From contig NZ_FRCP01000012.1 in assembly GCF_900142955.1 (NCBI RefSeq), positions 175,446 to 239,445 on the forward strand: a stretch of DNA of 64,000 bases, written 5' to 3'. The position numbers and the translations under genes are program-made. The notes below the pieces were generated by a model that worked only from the letters and a program-made list of their open reading frames with translations, had not been told where the DNA came from and ran no database searches. Shown in pieces: positions 9,348 to 19,300 of the stretch; the first letter of the stretch is position 1; each line of letters starts with the position of its first letter. The stretch comes from Anaerosporobacter mobilis DSM 15930 (lineage in GTDB: Bacteria; Bacillota; Clostridia; Lachnospirales; Lachnospiraceae).

Positions 9348-11243
9348 TTATGCACGGATATCAAAGGAATAACGTTTAAGAGAGGAGGTAGGTTGATCTC
9401 TTTCTATGATATCCTTAACGATATCTACTTCCTTCTGACGTTCTATAAATTCTGTTTGAAGTAAATATCCATTGCGAGCCATAGCGTCTTCTAATAAGTC
9501 AATATTATTTCTTAAAAGACTAGTTGAAAAATCATCTGACATGTAGAATTTGGCCTCCACATTACCACGAGTTAAATTAATGTGGATATCAGTAGGACCT
9601 AGGTTATCCATGTCTAGATGTAATAAGACGCTTATACTATCTGGATTCTCTTGTAAGTTCTTCTTTTTCGTATATACATATAGATCACTATGAACGAATT
9701 GATCTTTCATCTTGATTGGTAACTGTACGTAAGGAAAGAGTTGGTTTATTACTTTCATAAATTCCAGATTCTCTTGAAAATTCTGTGTTGTTCCACTTAA
9801 TTGTGAAAACACATCTTTCAAACCTGTATTTTGCAAGAAGTCTCTCAAAGCAGTAATCTGATTGTACGTCGTATCAAAGTAATCATTCACCTTATTGTCC
9901 GCAATATCATTCGTTGTTAACGACATGGAGCTTCGAATGTGTTCTTTTAATACCCATTGATAAACTTGAGTGGAATACAAGGTTTTGGCATCTGGAGAAT
10001 TCGTAGCTGGTAGAGCGGTTTTAATAGCATGTAATAAGGTATTCGTTCCAACCTGTCCGTTTACTATACCCTCACGAATATCTTGCGATAGTGGGAAGTC
10101 AGCAAGTGCTAAAGCTAGTGTTTGACGATTTTGTAGACTTAAGAAGGTTGATAATTCATTGTTATTAAATTGCTGATTTGTAAAATGATCTAGAATATGT
10201 CTAATAATTGGAGCTTGGAACATATCTGTTAACGGTGCATGCACTTTATTGGCGGTAGCTTCTATCTCTACTAGAGAGCTCTGTGATTCAAGATCCATTT
10301 GTTCTGCTATTGTGATGCTTTTTTGAATACAATCTATAACCTCACGGAGGGAAGCGGTTTGATTTTGGATCGCTTCGGTTAAAGAGTCTGTTAGTGCAAA
10401 AGGTCTTAGGATATCTAATAGGGTAGAAACCTCACTCTTTGAGCGAATAACAGAAGATAAAGGCAGATCTGTATCCCCATGGGTATCTCTTAAGAAGATG
10501 TCCATTAGTCCATCATTAATTGCGAGGAAGTTTTTTGCTGTAGTAAAAGTACTTACCTTGTCTAGAAGTTTTGGAATATCTTCTGCTATTGAACCTATTT
10601 CTTTGCTTAATCGGTGTTCATAATTTCGATAGTTTTCAAATTGTGTAGATGTCTCATTCGTAATAGGTATATTATGTTTATTCATAAGAACAAGAGTACC
10701 TATGGAAGCATTCTTATTCAGTAAAGATTGCTGGAAGAGTTTTTGAATGGTTTGTTTGTCGATAGACATATGATTATCCAATAATTCCAATACAATCATT
10801 TGATTTCGCTCACTTTTTTGTAAACCAGCTTCTTCTAACGCTTTGTTAATCGTAGCTAATCTAGCTTGTGATGGTTTAACCGATATCGCACGAAGAGCAA
10901 TTCCATCTTCTGTCTCAACTGCTTTGAAGGTTGCAGTCTGGCCGATGGTAAGCTCAGGGTCTCCTTGAAGTGGATAGGTAATGGTCTCACCCAGATCCAC
11001 CTTGATTGATACGGTATCATTCCTAATATCAGTAACTTCTCCGCGGATAATTTGGCCTTTATCTATCAGAATCTGTCCAGTTGCAGAATAACTAAGATTA
11101 CTATTCCCAGTATTTGTCGCACCAGAAGAGGAGCCGGCTGTTGTTTGGAAGGTAGAGGTTTGTCCAGAAGATGGACGTTTCTTTGGTGTCATGTTGCTTG
11201 GATTCGAGCTAACATTTCCAATTGCATTATTTGATAAACTCAT
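9348..11243 (-). CDS. FliK-like flagellar hook-length control protein (tentative)
   Basis: A 631-aa protein starting 'MSLSNNAIG'. The frame runs on to 11261, but ATG 11243 has 'aaaggag' 8 bases upstream and is the better start. The first ~60 residues are a Ser/Thr/Asn-rich disordered tail. Residues ~65-125 look like a small beta domain ('GQIIRGEVTDIRNDTVSIKVDLG'). A long helical middle follows. The C-terminal ~130 residues ('LLHLDMDNLGPTDIHINL...VEAKFYMSDD...LLRNNIDLLEDAMARNGY') match the pattern of the FliK C-terminal domain. FliK measures hook length and switches the flagellar export substrate. No flagellar operon surrounds it; a flagellin gene lies 28 kb away. It could also be a FliK-related protein of other function. 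Confidence 0.6.
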   Translation of the reverse strand: MSLSNNAIGNVSSNPSNMTPKKRPSSGQTSTFQTTAGSSSGATNTGNSNLSYSATGQILIDKGQIIRGEVTDIRNDTVSIKVDLGETITYPLQGDPELTIGQTATFKAVETEDGIALRAISVKPSQARLATINKALEEAGLQKSERNQMIVLELLDNHMSIDKQTIQKLFQQSLLNKNASIGTLVLMNKHNIPITNETSTQFENYRNYEHRLSKEIGSIAEDIPKLLDKVSTFTTAKNFLAINDGLMDIFLRDTHGDTDLPLSSVIRSKSEVSTLLDILRPFALTDSLTEAIQNQTASLREVIDCIQKSITIAEQMDLESQSSLVEIEATANKVHAPLTDMFQAPIIRHILDHFTNQQFNNNELSTFLSLQNRQTLALALADFPLSQDIREGIVNGQVGTNTLLHAIKTALPATNSPDAKTLYSTQVYQWVLKEHIRSSMSLTTNDIADNKVNDYFDTTYNQITALRDFLQNTGLKDVFSQLSGTTQNFQENLEFMKVINQLFPYVQLPIKMKDQFVHSDLYVYTKKKNLQENPDSISVLLHLDMDNLGPTDIHINLTRGNVEAKFYMSDDFSTSLLRNNIDLLEDAMARNGYLLQTEFIERQKEVDIVKDIIERDQPTSSLKRYSFDIRA

Positions 11244-11580
11244 CGTTGCTGCTCCTTTCAAGCTCTTAGGTGAGTGCGAAGTTACGGAAGGCTGTTAATA
11301 TGCTACAGTCTTCTTGATAGTGCACGAAACACGCTGCGCAACTAAGTTACTTTAAAGTGTGTTTCTAGAGTTACGTAATCAAGTCCATTGATATTATATA
11401 TATCGGACTATATACCTAGATATATAAGTATACAATATATATTAAGATTGGACAAGTATGACCACGAGCTATGGTATTGTATAGAAGGGAGCGATGGACA
11501 TCGTAATATATTATTGAAAGTTGGTATGTTAGGTTATATAATAAATGTAAATAATTAGATGCGGAGAGGAGTATTCAATA
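11244..11580. other. 337-bp noncoding stretch with dispersed motif
   Basis: Divergent upstream region of the FliK-like and small membrane genes. Bases 11321-11369 hold a motif ('cacgaaacacgctgcgcaac') that recurs with few changes at 45003-45043, and the GAAACAC/GTGTTTC arms can pair. A very A+T-rich stretch with repeated 'atata' (11395-11450) follows. 'ttggac' near 11449 with 'tatggt' 16 bases later is a possible promoter for the downstream genes. Confidence 0.5.
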
Positions 11581-11805
11581 TTGAAATCAGTTTTAGCAAA
11601 AATCTTGTTTGGTATTGGAACAATATTATTAATATGCTTTTTTGGAGGATTAGTATATCTATATTATGATTACTATAAATTATCGCCTTACGCTTCGACA
11701 CCATTATATGTTTATAATGTAATACATGGATTAATATTTTTGCCACCAAGTATTCTCTGTTATATAATAGCTCTGATTTTACGGTCAAAGATAAAAACTA
11801 AGTAA
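11581..11805 (+). CDS. Small two-helix membrane protein
   Basis: 74 aa beginning at TTG, with 'gagaggag' 9 bases upstream. Two hydrophobic helices are clear: about residues 7-30 ('LFGIGTILLICFFGGLVYLY') and 48-68. They are joined by a short Tyr/Pro-containing loop, and the protein ends in a Lys-rich tail. It is probably a small inner-membrane protein with both termini inside. No family is recognised. It lies 48 bp upstream of the 11854 gene and may share its transcript. The overlapping minus-strand open frame has no ribosome binding site and is ignored. Confidence 0.6.
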   Translation: MKSVLAKILFGIGTILLICFFGGLVYLYYDYYKLSPYASTPLYVYNVIHGLIFLPPSILCYIIALILRSKIKTK

Positions 11806-11853
11806 AGAGGTATTGAAACTAATTTCAGTTTAGAATAAAAGGAGGAATTTTAT

Positions 11854-12936
11854 ATGATAATAAAAAATGGAATGTCATATTCCACTAATTATGGACGAGC
11901 AGCGGCTTATTTCTTAGGTACCTGCGCGCCTGCTCCAGAAGATGAGAAACGCTTACAAGCATTTAGAATTATCACTGGGATTTATGAAGTTATTGCCAAA
12001 GATGCGACCATAATAGGAGTTAAACCGGTAAATGATGTATCCTTTAATCCTTGGGAGCAGCAAAAAGGGCGTGAGAAGGAGGTAAAAATCATTCGTGATG
12101 CTGTAGCAAAGATTGCTTCTATGATGAAAGAGTTTTTTGAATTGGTGGAATCAGGTGAAGTACATGGGGAAGGATTGTTATTGGCTGAAGGTTCGGTTTC
12201 ACCCAAAAGAGCTTTGGCAAAAGCACTTGAGGCAATAGGTATATCCATCGAAAAAGGAGATCGGGTTATGTTACGTATGCCTATTGGAGTAGCAGAAGGG
12301 TTAAAAGAACTTGCTGCCATCTCCCGTGAAGATAATGTACATATTATAGATAGTTCCATGTCTGATGCTGCATTTTTGCTATTTAGCCGTTGTGTATATG
12401 ATACATCCGCTAACTGGGCAGCAGTGGCATTTGATAAACTGCTAAATGCACAGGGGGAACTTATTAATCTATGCAGCGAATTGGAAAAAAGAGGATTTAA
12501 ACGTATTGATTGTCGTGATGGTAAAAGGATAAGTCTAGATTATGTTAAACAGCATGGAAAACAAGAAGAGCTTAAGATGGCTTGGGGAGAACGAAGCCAC
12601 TCAGGTATTGAAGTGAGTTATGAAGATCTTCGTCTTGAGCCTTGCTTTATATGGATTCGAATGCCTATGTTCAAAAAGATACTAGAACATATCAAGGAAA
12701 TGCCAGAAGAAACTGCTAAGTTCATCAGTGGTTGGACCAAAACATGCGATGGGTGTCGCTATTGTATTCAGACTGATAAAACTGGTACACGGCCGTTAGC
12801 AGCGATTGATATAAATGGAAGTAAAAAATGTCCATATTATCCTGGCTTTTCGTTGAATTGGCGTAATTTATCTCCAGAGCTTTCTGCTAATATACTTGCA
12901 GTGTTAGAGGAAGTGGACAGAATTTTAGATAATTAA
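11854..12936 (+). CDS. Hypothetical protein with C-terminal Cys motif
   Basis: A 360-aa soluble protein with a good 'aaggagga' site. I do not recognise the family. The main part is mixed alpha/beta without an obvious nucleotide-binding or catalytic signature. Near the C-terminus there is a cysteine cluster 'TCDGCRYCIQTDKTG', followed after ~25 residues by 'KKCPYYPG'. Its spacing could bind zinc or an iron-sulfur cluster, or could form a redox pair. The 'GYSxxFL'-type N-terminus is not a signal peptide. Base composition is like its neighbours. Confidence 0.7.
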   Translation: MIIKNGMSYSTNYGRAAAYFLGTCAPAPEDEKRLQAFRIITGIYEVIAKDATIIGVKPVNDVSFNPWEQQKGREKEVKIIRDAVAKIASMMKEFFELVESGEVHGEGLLLAEGSVSPKRALAKALEAIGISIEKGDRVMLRMPIGVAEGLKELAAISREDNVHIIDSSMSDAAFLLFSRCVYDTSANWAAVAFDKLLNAQGELINLCSELEKRGFKRIDCRDGKRISLDYVKQHGKQEELKMAWGERSHSGIEVSYEDLRLEPCFIWIRMPMFKKILEHIKEMPEETAKFISGWTKTCDGCRYCIQTDKTGTRPLAAIDINGSKKCPYYPGFSLNWRNLSPELSANILAVLEEVDRILDN

Positions 12937-13052
12937 TAATATTTTGTGGTTATGAATAGTATCTAAGATTTCTTAAGTGTTATTGACCAAAAGAGTAACA
13001 TGTGAAAAAATAGAAGTAAGCATAACTATGTATATAGGTGTCAATGTAATAT

Positions 13053-13850
13053 ATGAAGGGTAAAAAGAATATTATGGAATTTTTAGAGAGTGTTATATTT
13101 TTAATAGGATTATTAACGTTTGTCTGGTTTTTGTTGCCATTATTTACTCACGGTATTATGAATGTAGGGAATGCAACAGGGATTGTTGGAGGCTTTGTCG
13201 TGATGATATATGCTTGCCAGATGTCTCGTATTAACAGCTGGATCGAAAAAACCTGGAATTATACTTATAATAATATTAATATAGGGAAAATAACACTAAG
13301 TGCTATTGGTATAGGTGCAGTCATAGGTATTGGGTTAGTGCTCCTTTTGACAAGTTGTATGGTAACAGCGAATAGGAAGAAACCAAAAGAGAATGCAACA
13401 GTTATTGTACTTGGTTGTAGAGTTTATGGAGAGCGTCCAAGTTTGATGTTGATGGAGCGACTTGAAGCGGCGTATGATTACTTGATTGATAACACAGATT
13501 CCATGTGTATAATATCGGGAGGGAAAGGGATCGATGAAGATATTTCTGAAGCGGAATGTATGTATCGATATCTTACGGACAAAGGCATTAATCCAGAACG
13601 ATTGTTTAAAGAAGAAAGATCAACATCCACACGAGAAAATCTAATTTATTCAAAAGAAATAATGGATCGCAAAGAACTTAATCAATATGTTGCTATTGTT
13701 ACCAATGAATTTCATGAATACCGAGCAGGAAAAATCGCAAAAACCTTAGGATTAGAGTATTCAGCAGTTCCCTCAAGGACAGCTTGGTGGCTATTACCCA
13801 CGTATTACGTAAGAGAATTGTATGCTATATTCTTTGAGTGGGTTTTCTAA
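13053..13850 (+). CDS. DUF218/YdcF-family membrane protein
   Basis: 265 aa with three hydrophobic segments in the first ~105 residues (about 9-30, 36-55, 78-105). A DUF218 domain then begins 'ATVIVLGCRVYGERPS' and contains 'IISGGKGIDEDISEAECMYRYL' and 'STSTRENLIYSKEIM', all standard YdcF/SanA-family motifs. Family members act at the envelope, and some are needed for vancomycin resistance or cell-wall integrity; the biochemical role is uncertain. The initiation region lacks a clear Shine-Dalgarno sequence, and Met at 13074 is an alternative start. It stands alone, 37 bp before an unrelated-looking gene. Confidence 0.82.
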   Translation: MKGKKNIMEFLESVIFLIGLLTFVWFLLPLFTHGIMNVGNATGIVGGFVVMIYACQMSRINSWIEKTWNYTYNNINIGKITLSAIGIGAVIGIGLVLLLTSCMVTANRKKPKENATVIVLGCRVYGERPSLMLMERLEAAYDYLIDNTDSMCIISGGKGIDEDISEAECMYRYLTDKGINPERLFKEERSTSTRENLIYSKEIMDRKELNQYVAIVTNEFHEYRAGKIAKTLGLEYSAVPSRTAWWLLPTYYVRELYAIFFEWVF

Positions 13851-13887
13851 TTAAGAGAAAGAATTAAAACTGGGAGGTTACCGTAGA

Positions 13888-14811
13888 ATGAAGAGGATTT
13901 GTTTACTGCCAATACATAACTGGATGCATAGAAATGCAAGAGAACTGGAGCTTGCAAGATGGAAGTATCTTTTTGAAGATGGGGACAAGATGGAGGTTGT
14001 TAATGCTTTGTTGTATTATCAGAATTCGGATGGTGGTTTTGGCAATGCTGTAGATCCGGATAATTGGAACCAAAATTCTGTTCCATATGGAACGTATTTT
14101 GTATTAGAGATACTAAAAGAAATTGATTTCTTTGATTTGTATCATCCAATTTATATTGGAATTAAAAAATACTTAGATTGTACTAGCAATTTTTTAGAAG
14201 GTTGGGTTTTCACATTGCCATCAAATCAGGAATATCCTCATGCGGCTTACTATAATTATGATGTGGAATATAACAAAGTAGAAAGCAAAGGGATCATAAT
14301 AAGTTTCTGTTCTTTTATACTAGAACATTATCCACAATCAGCAATATATGATGAAGTTATAAAAATAGTGGATACAATGATTCGAGAAATGTATGCTGAA
14401 AATCAAGGGGATATGGGAGCATCTGGGTATGTAACGCTCTTTCTTGCTATGAAAAAAGCTAATTTAACTAATTATAATTATCATCAAATAGAGCAGATAT
14501 TAAGAGAATTAGTAAATTGTTCAATTCAAAGAGAGCCAGAACAATGGTTAAGTTATGGATATCGTCCATCCGCTTATATTAACTCCAAAGATAGTATGTT
14601 TTATGTGGGTAATGAAGAGATTATCGAAAAGGAATTAGATTTTTTAGTTGATACTCTTCCACAAAATGATGTATGGCCAATATCTTGGAGTTGGTTTGAG
14701 AATAATGTTACATATCCGAAGGAATCTAGTATAAGTGAGAACTGGAGCAAAGCATATAAAACAATTGAAAAGGTCGTTTTTCTTAGAAATTTCGGTAGAA
14801 CATACAAGTAG
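13888..14811 (+). CDS. Prenyltransferase/squalene-cyclase-like alpha-alpha toroid protein
   Basis: 307 aa with 'gggagg' ten bases before ATG. The segment 'ALLYYQNSDGGFGNAVDPD' (about residues 43-61) is the QxxDGGFG-type repeat of the terpenoid cyclase/protein prenyltransferase fold. Later stretches ('GDMGASGYVTLFLAMKKA') fit the same helical-barrel plan. There is no signal peptide. The acidic motifs (DxDD, DCTAE) required by squalene cyclases are not seen, so an enzyme activity should not be assumed. Such stand-alone proteins are common in Lachnospiraceae and Bacilli, and are usually annotated as hypothetical. The gene is followed directly by a decayed gene fragment. Confidence 0.6.
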   Translation: MKRICLLPIHNWMHRNARELELARWKYLFEDGDKMEVVNALLYYQNSDGGFGNAVDPDNWNQNSVPYGTYFVLEILKEIDFFDLYHPIYIGIKKYLDCTSNFLEGWVFTLPSNQEYPHAAYYNYDVEYNKVESKGIIISFCSFILEHYPQSAIYDEVIKIVDTMIREMYAENQGDMGASGYVTLFLAMKKANLTNYNYHQIEQILRELVNCSIQREPEQWLSYGYRPSAYINSKDSMFYVGNEEIIEKELDFLVDTLPQNDVWPISWSWFENNVTYPKESSISENWSKAYKTIEKVVFLRNFGRTYK

Positions 14812-14816
14812 AACAT

Positions 14817-15284
14817 ACAAGGTGTAATGATACGAGTCATGTGAAGGTTCAGTTAATGTATCAACGAAATGGATTTGCATTAAAAAAGCATGCTCAGTCA
14901 AGAGAAAGTGTACTCTTCTGTGATATTATGAGTGAGAAAGAGGTGCTTATAGATACACGCATGGGAACAAATACAGGAATGTAGCATATCCATGCCAAGA
15001 AGAAGGGTATTTCAGTTATTTTAGGTGCAAAGTATTCTCTGGGAGAAGTCCCTGATGAGTTTATACATTATGAATTACCACAGGGAGAGTATATAGTCTG
15101 TTCTTTTGAAGCTGATAACTTTGAAGCTCTCGTCATGGATGCTCTTTATAAAGCACAGCAGTATATATATAATATTTGGATGCCAAACCATAAACTGCAA
15201 ACCGAGGCATTTTGCGCAGAACGTTATGCAAGTCATTCTTCCGAAACTACAAATATAGAAATCTGGCTGAAACTAACAACATAA
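14817..15284 (+). pseudogene. Remnant of a GyrI-like/AraC effector-binding-domain protein
   Basis: No intact frame exists here, but one frame (ending TAA 15282-15284) encodes a recognisable effector-binding domain. It reads 'CNDTSHVKVQLMYQRNG...' and '...GISVILGAKYSLGEVP', then 'HYELPQGEYIVCSFEA', 'ALYKAQQYIYNIWMPNH' and the closing 'NIEIWLKL'. These are the hallmarks of GyrI-like/AraC C-terminal ligand domains. It is interrupted by an in-frame TAG at 14982-14984 and has no plausible start codon after it. No DNA-binding part remains. The fragment begins inside the tail of the preceding gene's transcript. Read-through or a sequencing error is possible but the lack of a start and of a 5' part argues for decay. 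Confidence 0.65.
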
Positions 15285-15300
15285 GATTAAACACATGGCA

Positions 15301-15336
15301 CCGATGGCTATTTTATAAAGCCCTCGGTGCTTAATA
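15301..15336. terminator. Hairpin, possible terminator
   Basis: Complementary arms around gcaccgatggc and gccctcggtgc with an ~11-nt A+T-rich loop. There is no strong T-run on either side, so termination efficiency is doubtful. Confidence 0.4.
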
Positions 15337-15342
15337 GTTCAT

Positions 15343-15777
15343 TTATTCTTCTTCGTTCGTAATAATTTCTGATTCTGTAGTTAACGTTGTAGTTTTATCA
15401 CTTTTAAAACTATAAAAAGAAACAGTTCCTAATAGAACAAGTAAAATATTCACAACTACGAAAGCTACAAAGATTATACCAATTGTTTTCCAGATACGAT
15501 GTGAGCGTCTATTCTTTGCTGCCAGTTGCTCGTTAATTCTGGATAATTGATCGGCGATAATGTTAGAATCAACTTCCTTTTCTACAGTTACACCCAGAAG
15601 TTCACTGACTGATACTTCGAAAAAATCGGCCAGTTTAATTAAGGTATCTGCATCGGGTACGGATAATCCTTTCTCCCATTTTGAAATTGTTTGACGTACT
15701 ACATTTAATCTAATAGCAAGTTCTTCTTGTGTTATTCCTTTTATCTTTCTAAGATTTTTTAAATTCTCACTTAACAT
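15343..15777 (-). CDS. XRE-family regulator with C-terminal membrane helix
   Basis: 144 aa. Residues 1-65 are a Cro/C1-type helix-turn-helix ('GITQEELAIRLNVVRQTISKWEKG'). A ~35-residue charged linker follows, then one hydrophobic helix (about 97-119, 'IWKTIGIIFVAFVVVNILLVLLG') and a short extracytoplasmic Thr/Glu-rich tail. Membrane-tethered XRE regulators of this plan are frequent in Clostridia, and their signals are usually unknown. Its start has 'aaggaggt' at ideal distance. It is transcribed away from the glutamate synthase region and has no linked target gene. Confidence 0.88.
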   Translation of the reverse strand: MLSENLKNLRKIKGITQEELAIRLNVVRQTISKWEKGLSVPDADTLIKLADFFEVSVSELLGVTVEKEVDSNIIADQLSRINEQLAAKNRRSHRIWKTIGIIFVAFVVVNILLVLLGTVSFYSFKSDKTTTLTTESEIITNEEE

Positions 15778-16172
15778 GTTTGTTACCTCCTTTGCTACTT
15801 CTATAGTACCCTGATTCTAGCCGTTGCTACAAGCAATGCATAATAACTTCGCTATAAATACACGAATGTTTCATAATAGTAACATAATACAATAACATTT
15901 AATTGCTATCAATATAGAGTTGGATTTTGTGATTGCGATATTTTGTGGGTAGAATCTACAAAGTTCAGTTAATAAAATTAGGTTTCACACCAATAAATAT
16001 AACATTTATAACAATGAAGCAAAAGAAAAATAACTTAAAATCAAAATAAATTAATATAATTAATGAAAAGAGATGTAAAACTTTAAAATATAAAAAATGT
16101 GCAAAAAACAGTACATAAAATGCCAGATTTTTATGCAATTGTACAAATGTTATATAATAATTAATTTTATTG

Positions 16173-16201
16173 TTGAATCTCTGTACAATCTAGATTATAA
16201 T
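16173..16201 (+). promoter_or_regulatory. Promoter of glutamate synthase operon
   Basis: -35 TTGAAT (16173-16178), 17-bp spacer, -10 TATAAT (16196-16201), predicting a start near 16208, just before a long hairpin. A second TATAAT at 16153-16158 lacks a good -35. The upstream stretch 15800-16170 is A+T-rich with no other structure I can support. Confidence 0.65.
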
Positions 16202-16213
16202 CACGAGTAAGAA

Positions 16214-16266
16214 CAAAGGCGTTCTTGGTACAGTAGATTATTACTGTCCAAGGGCGTCTTTTTGTA
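16214..16266 (+). terminator. Terminator-like hairpin in the gltB leader (possible attenuator)
   Basis: A 14-bp outer stem (aaggcgttcttgg with ccaagggcgtctt, three G-U pairs) is stacked on an ACAGTA/TACTGT inner stem with a 6-nt loop. T5 follows. It lies between the predicted transcription start (~16208) and the gene, which is the position expected of a conditional terminator. The controlling factor is not identifiable. Confidence 0.65.
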
Positions 16267-16353
16267 TTTTAATGGCGGATTTTTTAGTTAGGAACTTAGT
16301 GTGAAATAAAAAGAAATATGTTTGCAGGTTATAGAAAGGGCAGGGGTATTGAT

Positions 16354-19300
16354 ATGAAAGAGATGTATGTAGAAGAAGTAAGACGTGTTAAACAAGGGTT
16401 GTATGATCCAAGATTCGAACATGATAACTGTGGTATCGGTGCAGTAGTAAATATTAAAGGTATCAAGACTCATAAAACTGTAGAAGATGCTCTTCGTATT
16501 GTAGAAAATCTGGAGCACAGAGCGGGTAAAGATGCGGAAGGAAAAACTGGAGATGGTGTAGGTATCTTATTACAGATTTCACACAAGTTTTTTAAGAAAG
16601 CAGTGAAACCACTTGGCATTGAATTAGGTGGAGAGAGAGAATATGGAGTAGGAATGTTTTTCTTCCCACAAGAAGAGTTAAGTCGAAATCAAGCAAAGAA
16701 AATGTTTGAAATAATAGTAGAAAAAGAAGGATTAGAATTCCTTGGTTGGAGAGAGGTTCCGACTCAACCTGATACATTAGGTCAAAAGGCAATAGAATGT
16801 ATGCCTTGTATCATCCAGGGTTTCATTAAAAAACCAGCTGATGTGAATAAAGGACTTGATTTTGACCGTAAATTATACCTTGCTAGGAGAATATTTGAAC
16901 AAAGTAATGACAATACATATGTTGTTTCTTTATCAAGTAGAACAATCGTATATAAGGGTATGTTCTTGGTAAATCAATTACGTTTATTCTTTGAGGACTT
17001 ACAATGTCCTGAATATGAATCAGCAATCGCAACGGTACATAGCCGTTTTAGTACGAATACAAATCCTAGTTGGCAAAGAGCCCATCCAAACCGTTTTATC
17101 GTTCATAATGGTGAGATTAATACCATTCGTGGTAATGCAGATAAGATGCTTGCTCGTGAAGAAACAATGGAATCGAAGTATTTGAAGGGGCATATGCATA
17201 AAGTTATGCCAGTAGTTAATACGGAAGGTTCCGACTCTGCAATGCTTGATAATGCATTGGAATTCTTAGTAATGAGTGGAATGGAGTTACCACTAGCGGT
17301 TATGATAACAATTCCTGAACCATGGAGTAATGACCGAGCTATCAGTAAAGAAAAGAAGGATTTCTATCAATACTACGCAACCATGATGGAACCATGGGAC
17401 GGTCCTGCTTCAATCTTATTCAGTGATGGTGATATTATGGGAGCAATCCTTGATCGTAATGGTTTACGTCCATCACGTTATTATATCACAAGTGATGATA
17501 ATCTAATTCTATCATCAGAAGTTGGTGTACTTGACATTCCAGCAGATAAGATTATTAAGAAAGAACGTCTTCGTCCTGGGAAGATGCTGCTTGTAGATAC
17601 TGTTAAAGGTGAATTAATTGATGATGAAGAGCTAAAGAATAAATACGCAAGAAGAAAACCATATGGTGAATGGTTAGATGGAAATCTAGTTTGTCTAAAA
17701 GATTTAAAGATTCCGAATAAGAAAGTTACGGAATATACCAAAGATGAGAGAGCTAAGTTATTGAAAGCTTTCGGTTACACATATGAAGATTACAAAACGA
17801 CAATTCTTCCTATGGCAAAAGCTGGTGCTGAGCCAATCTCTGCAATGGGAGCAGACAGCCCACTTCCTGTACTATCAACGAAAGAGCAGCCTTTGTTCAA
17901 CTACTTTAAACAATTGTTTGCACAGGTTACGAATCCACCAATTGATGCGATTCGTGAAGAAATAGTAACTTCTACCTCAGTTTACATTGGAGAAGATGGA
18001 AACATCTTAGAAGAAGTAGCTGAAAATTGTAAGGTTTTAAAGATTAACAATCCAATTCTTACGAATACCGATCTTCTTAAGATTAAGAACATGAAAGCAG
18101 ATGGATTCAAAGTTGAAGAGATTCCAATTACGTACTATAAGAATACTTCCTTAGATAAGGCAATTGATCATTTATTCGTTGAAGCAGACCGTGCATACAA
18201 AGAAGGAGCCAATGTGCTAATTCTATCAGACCGTGGAGTTGATGAAAATCACGTTCCAATTCCTTCTTTACTTGCTGTTTCTGCCTTGCAACAACATCTT
18301 GTTAAGACTAAGAAGAGAACTCGAGTAGCAATGATTCTTGAAAGTGCTGAACCAAAAGAAGTGCATCATTTTGCAACATTACTTGGTTATGGTGCATGTG
18401 CAGTTAATCCATACCTTGCACAAGATTGTATCAAGCAATTAATTGATAATAACATGCTAGATAAAGACTATTATGCAGCAGTGGATGATTACAATAATGC
18501 AATCCTTCATGGTATCGTTAAGATAGCTTCTAAGATGGGTATCTCAACAATCCAGTCATACCAAGGTTCTAAGATATTCGAAGCAATTGGTATTGATAAA
18601 AATGTTATCGACAAATACTTCACAGATACAGTGAGTCGTATTGGTGGTATCACAATCAAAGATATTGAAAAACAGGTAGATCGATTACATTCAAGGGCAT
18701 TTGATCCACTTGGGTTAAATGTAGATTTAACACTAGATAGTGTTGGTAGTCACAAATTAAGGAGCAATCAGGAAGAACATCTATATAATCCAAAGACAAT
18801 TCATTTATTACAAGTGGCTACTCGTACAGGTAATTATGAGATGTTTAAAGAATATACAGCATGTATCGACGAAGAGGAAGCGGGACTTAATTTAAGAGGA
18901 TTAATGGATTTTAACTTCCCTGAGAAGGGAATTGATATCAAAGAAGTTGAAAGTGTAGATTCCATTGTAAAACGCTTTAAGACAGGCGCAATGTCATATG
19001 GTTCTATCTCCAAAGAAGCACACGAAACCTTAGCCATTGCAATGAACCGCCTAGGAGGTAAATCAAACAGTGGTGAAGGTGGAGAAAGTTTAGACCGTCT
19101 TCATGTAGGTAAAGATGGTATGAATCGTTGCTCTGCAATCAAACAAGTGGCTTCTGGTAGATTTGGTGTAACTTCTGAGTATTTAGTAAGTGCCAACGAA
19201 ATCCAAATCAAGATGGCACAAGGAGCAAAACCGGGTGAAGGCGGGCACCTCCCAGGTAATAAAGTATATCCTTGGGTTGCTAAGACTAGACACTCAACAC

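Noticed and set aside
11555..11788. 77-codon minus-strand frame
   Set aside because: It lies opposite the small membrane protein, which has a good ribosome site and membrane-helix pattern; the minus frame has neither.
16208..16320. ANTAR-controlled dual-hexaloop leader before gltB
   Set aside because: Only one hairpin has a six-base loop and its sequence lacks the A1/G4 pattern; kept as an unspecified attenuator.
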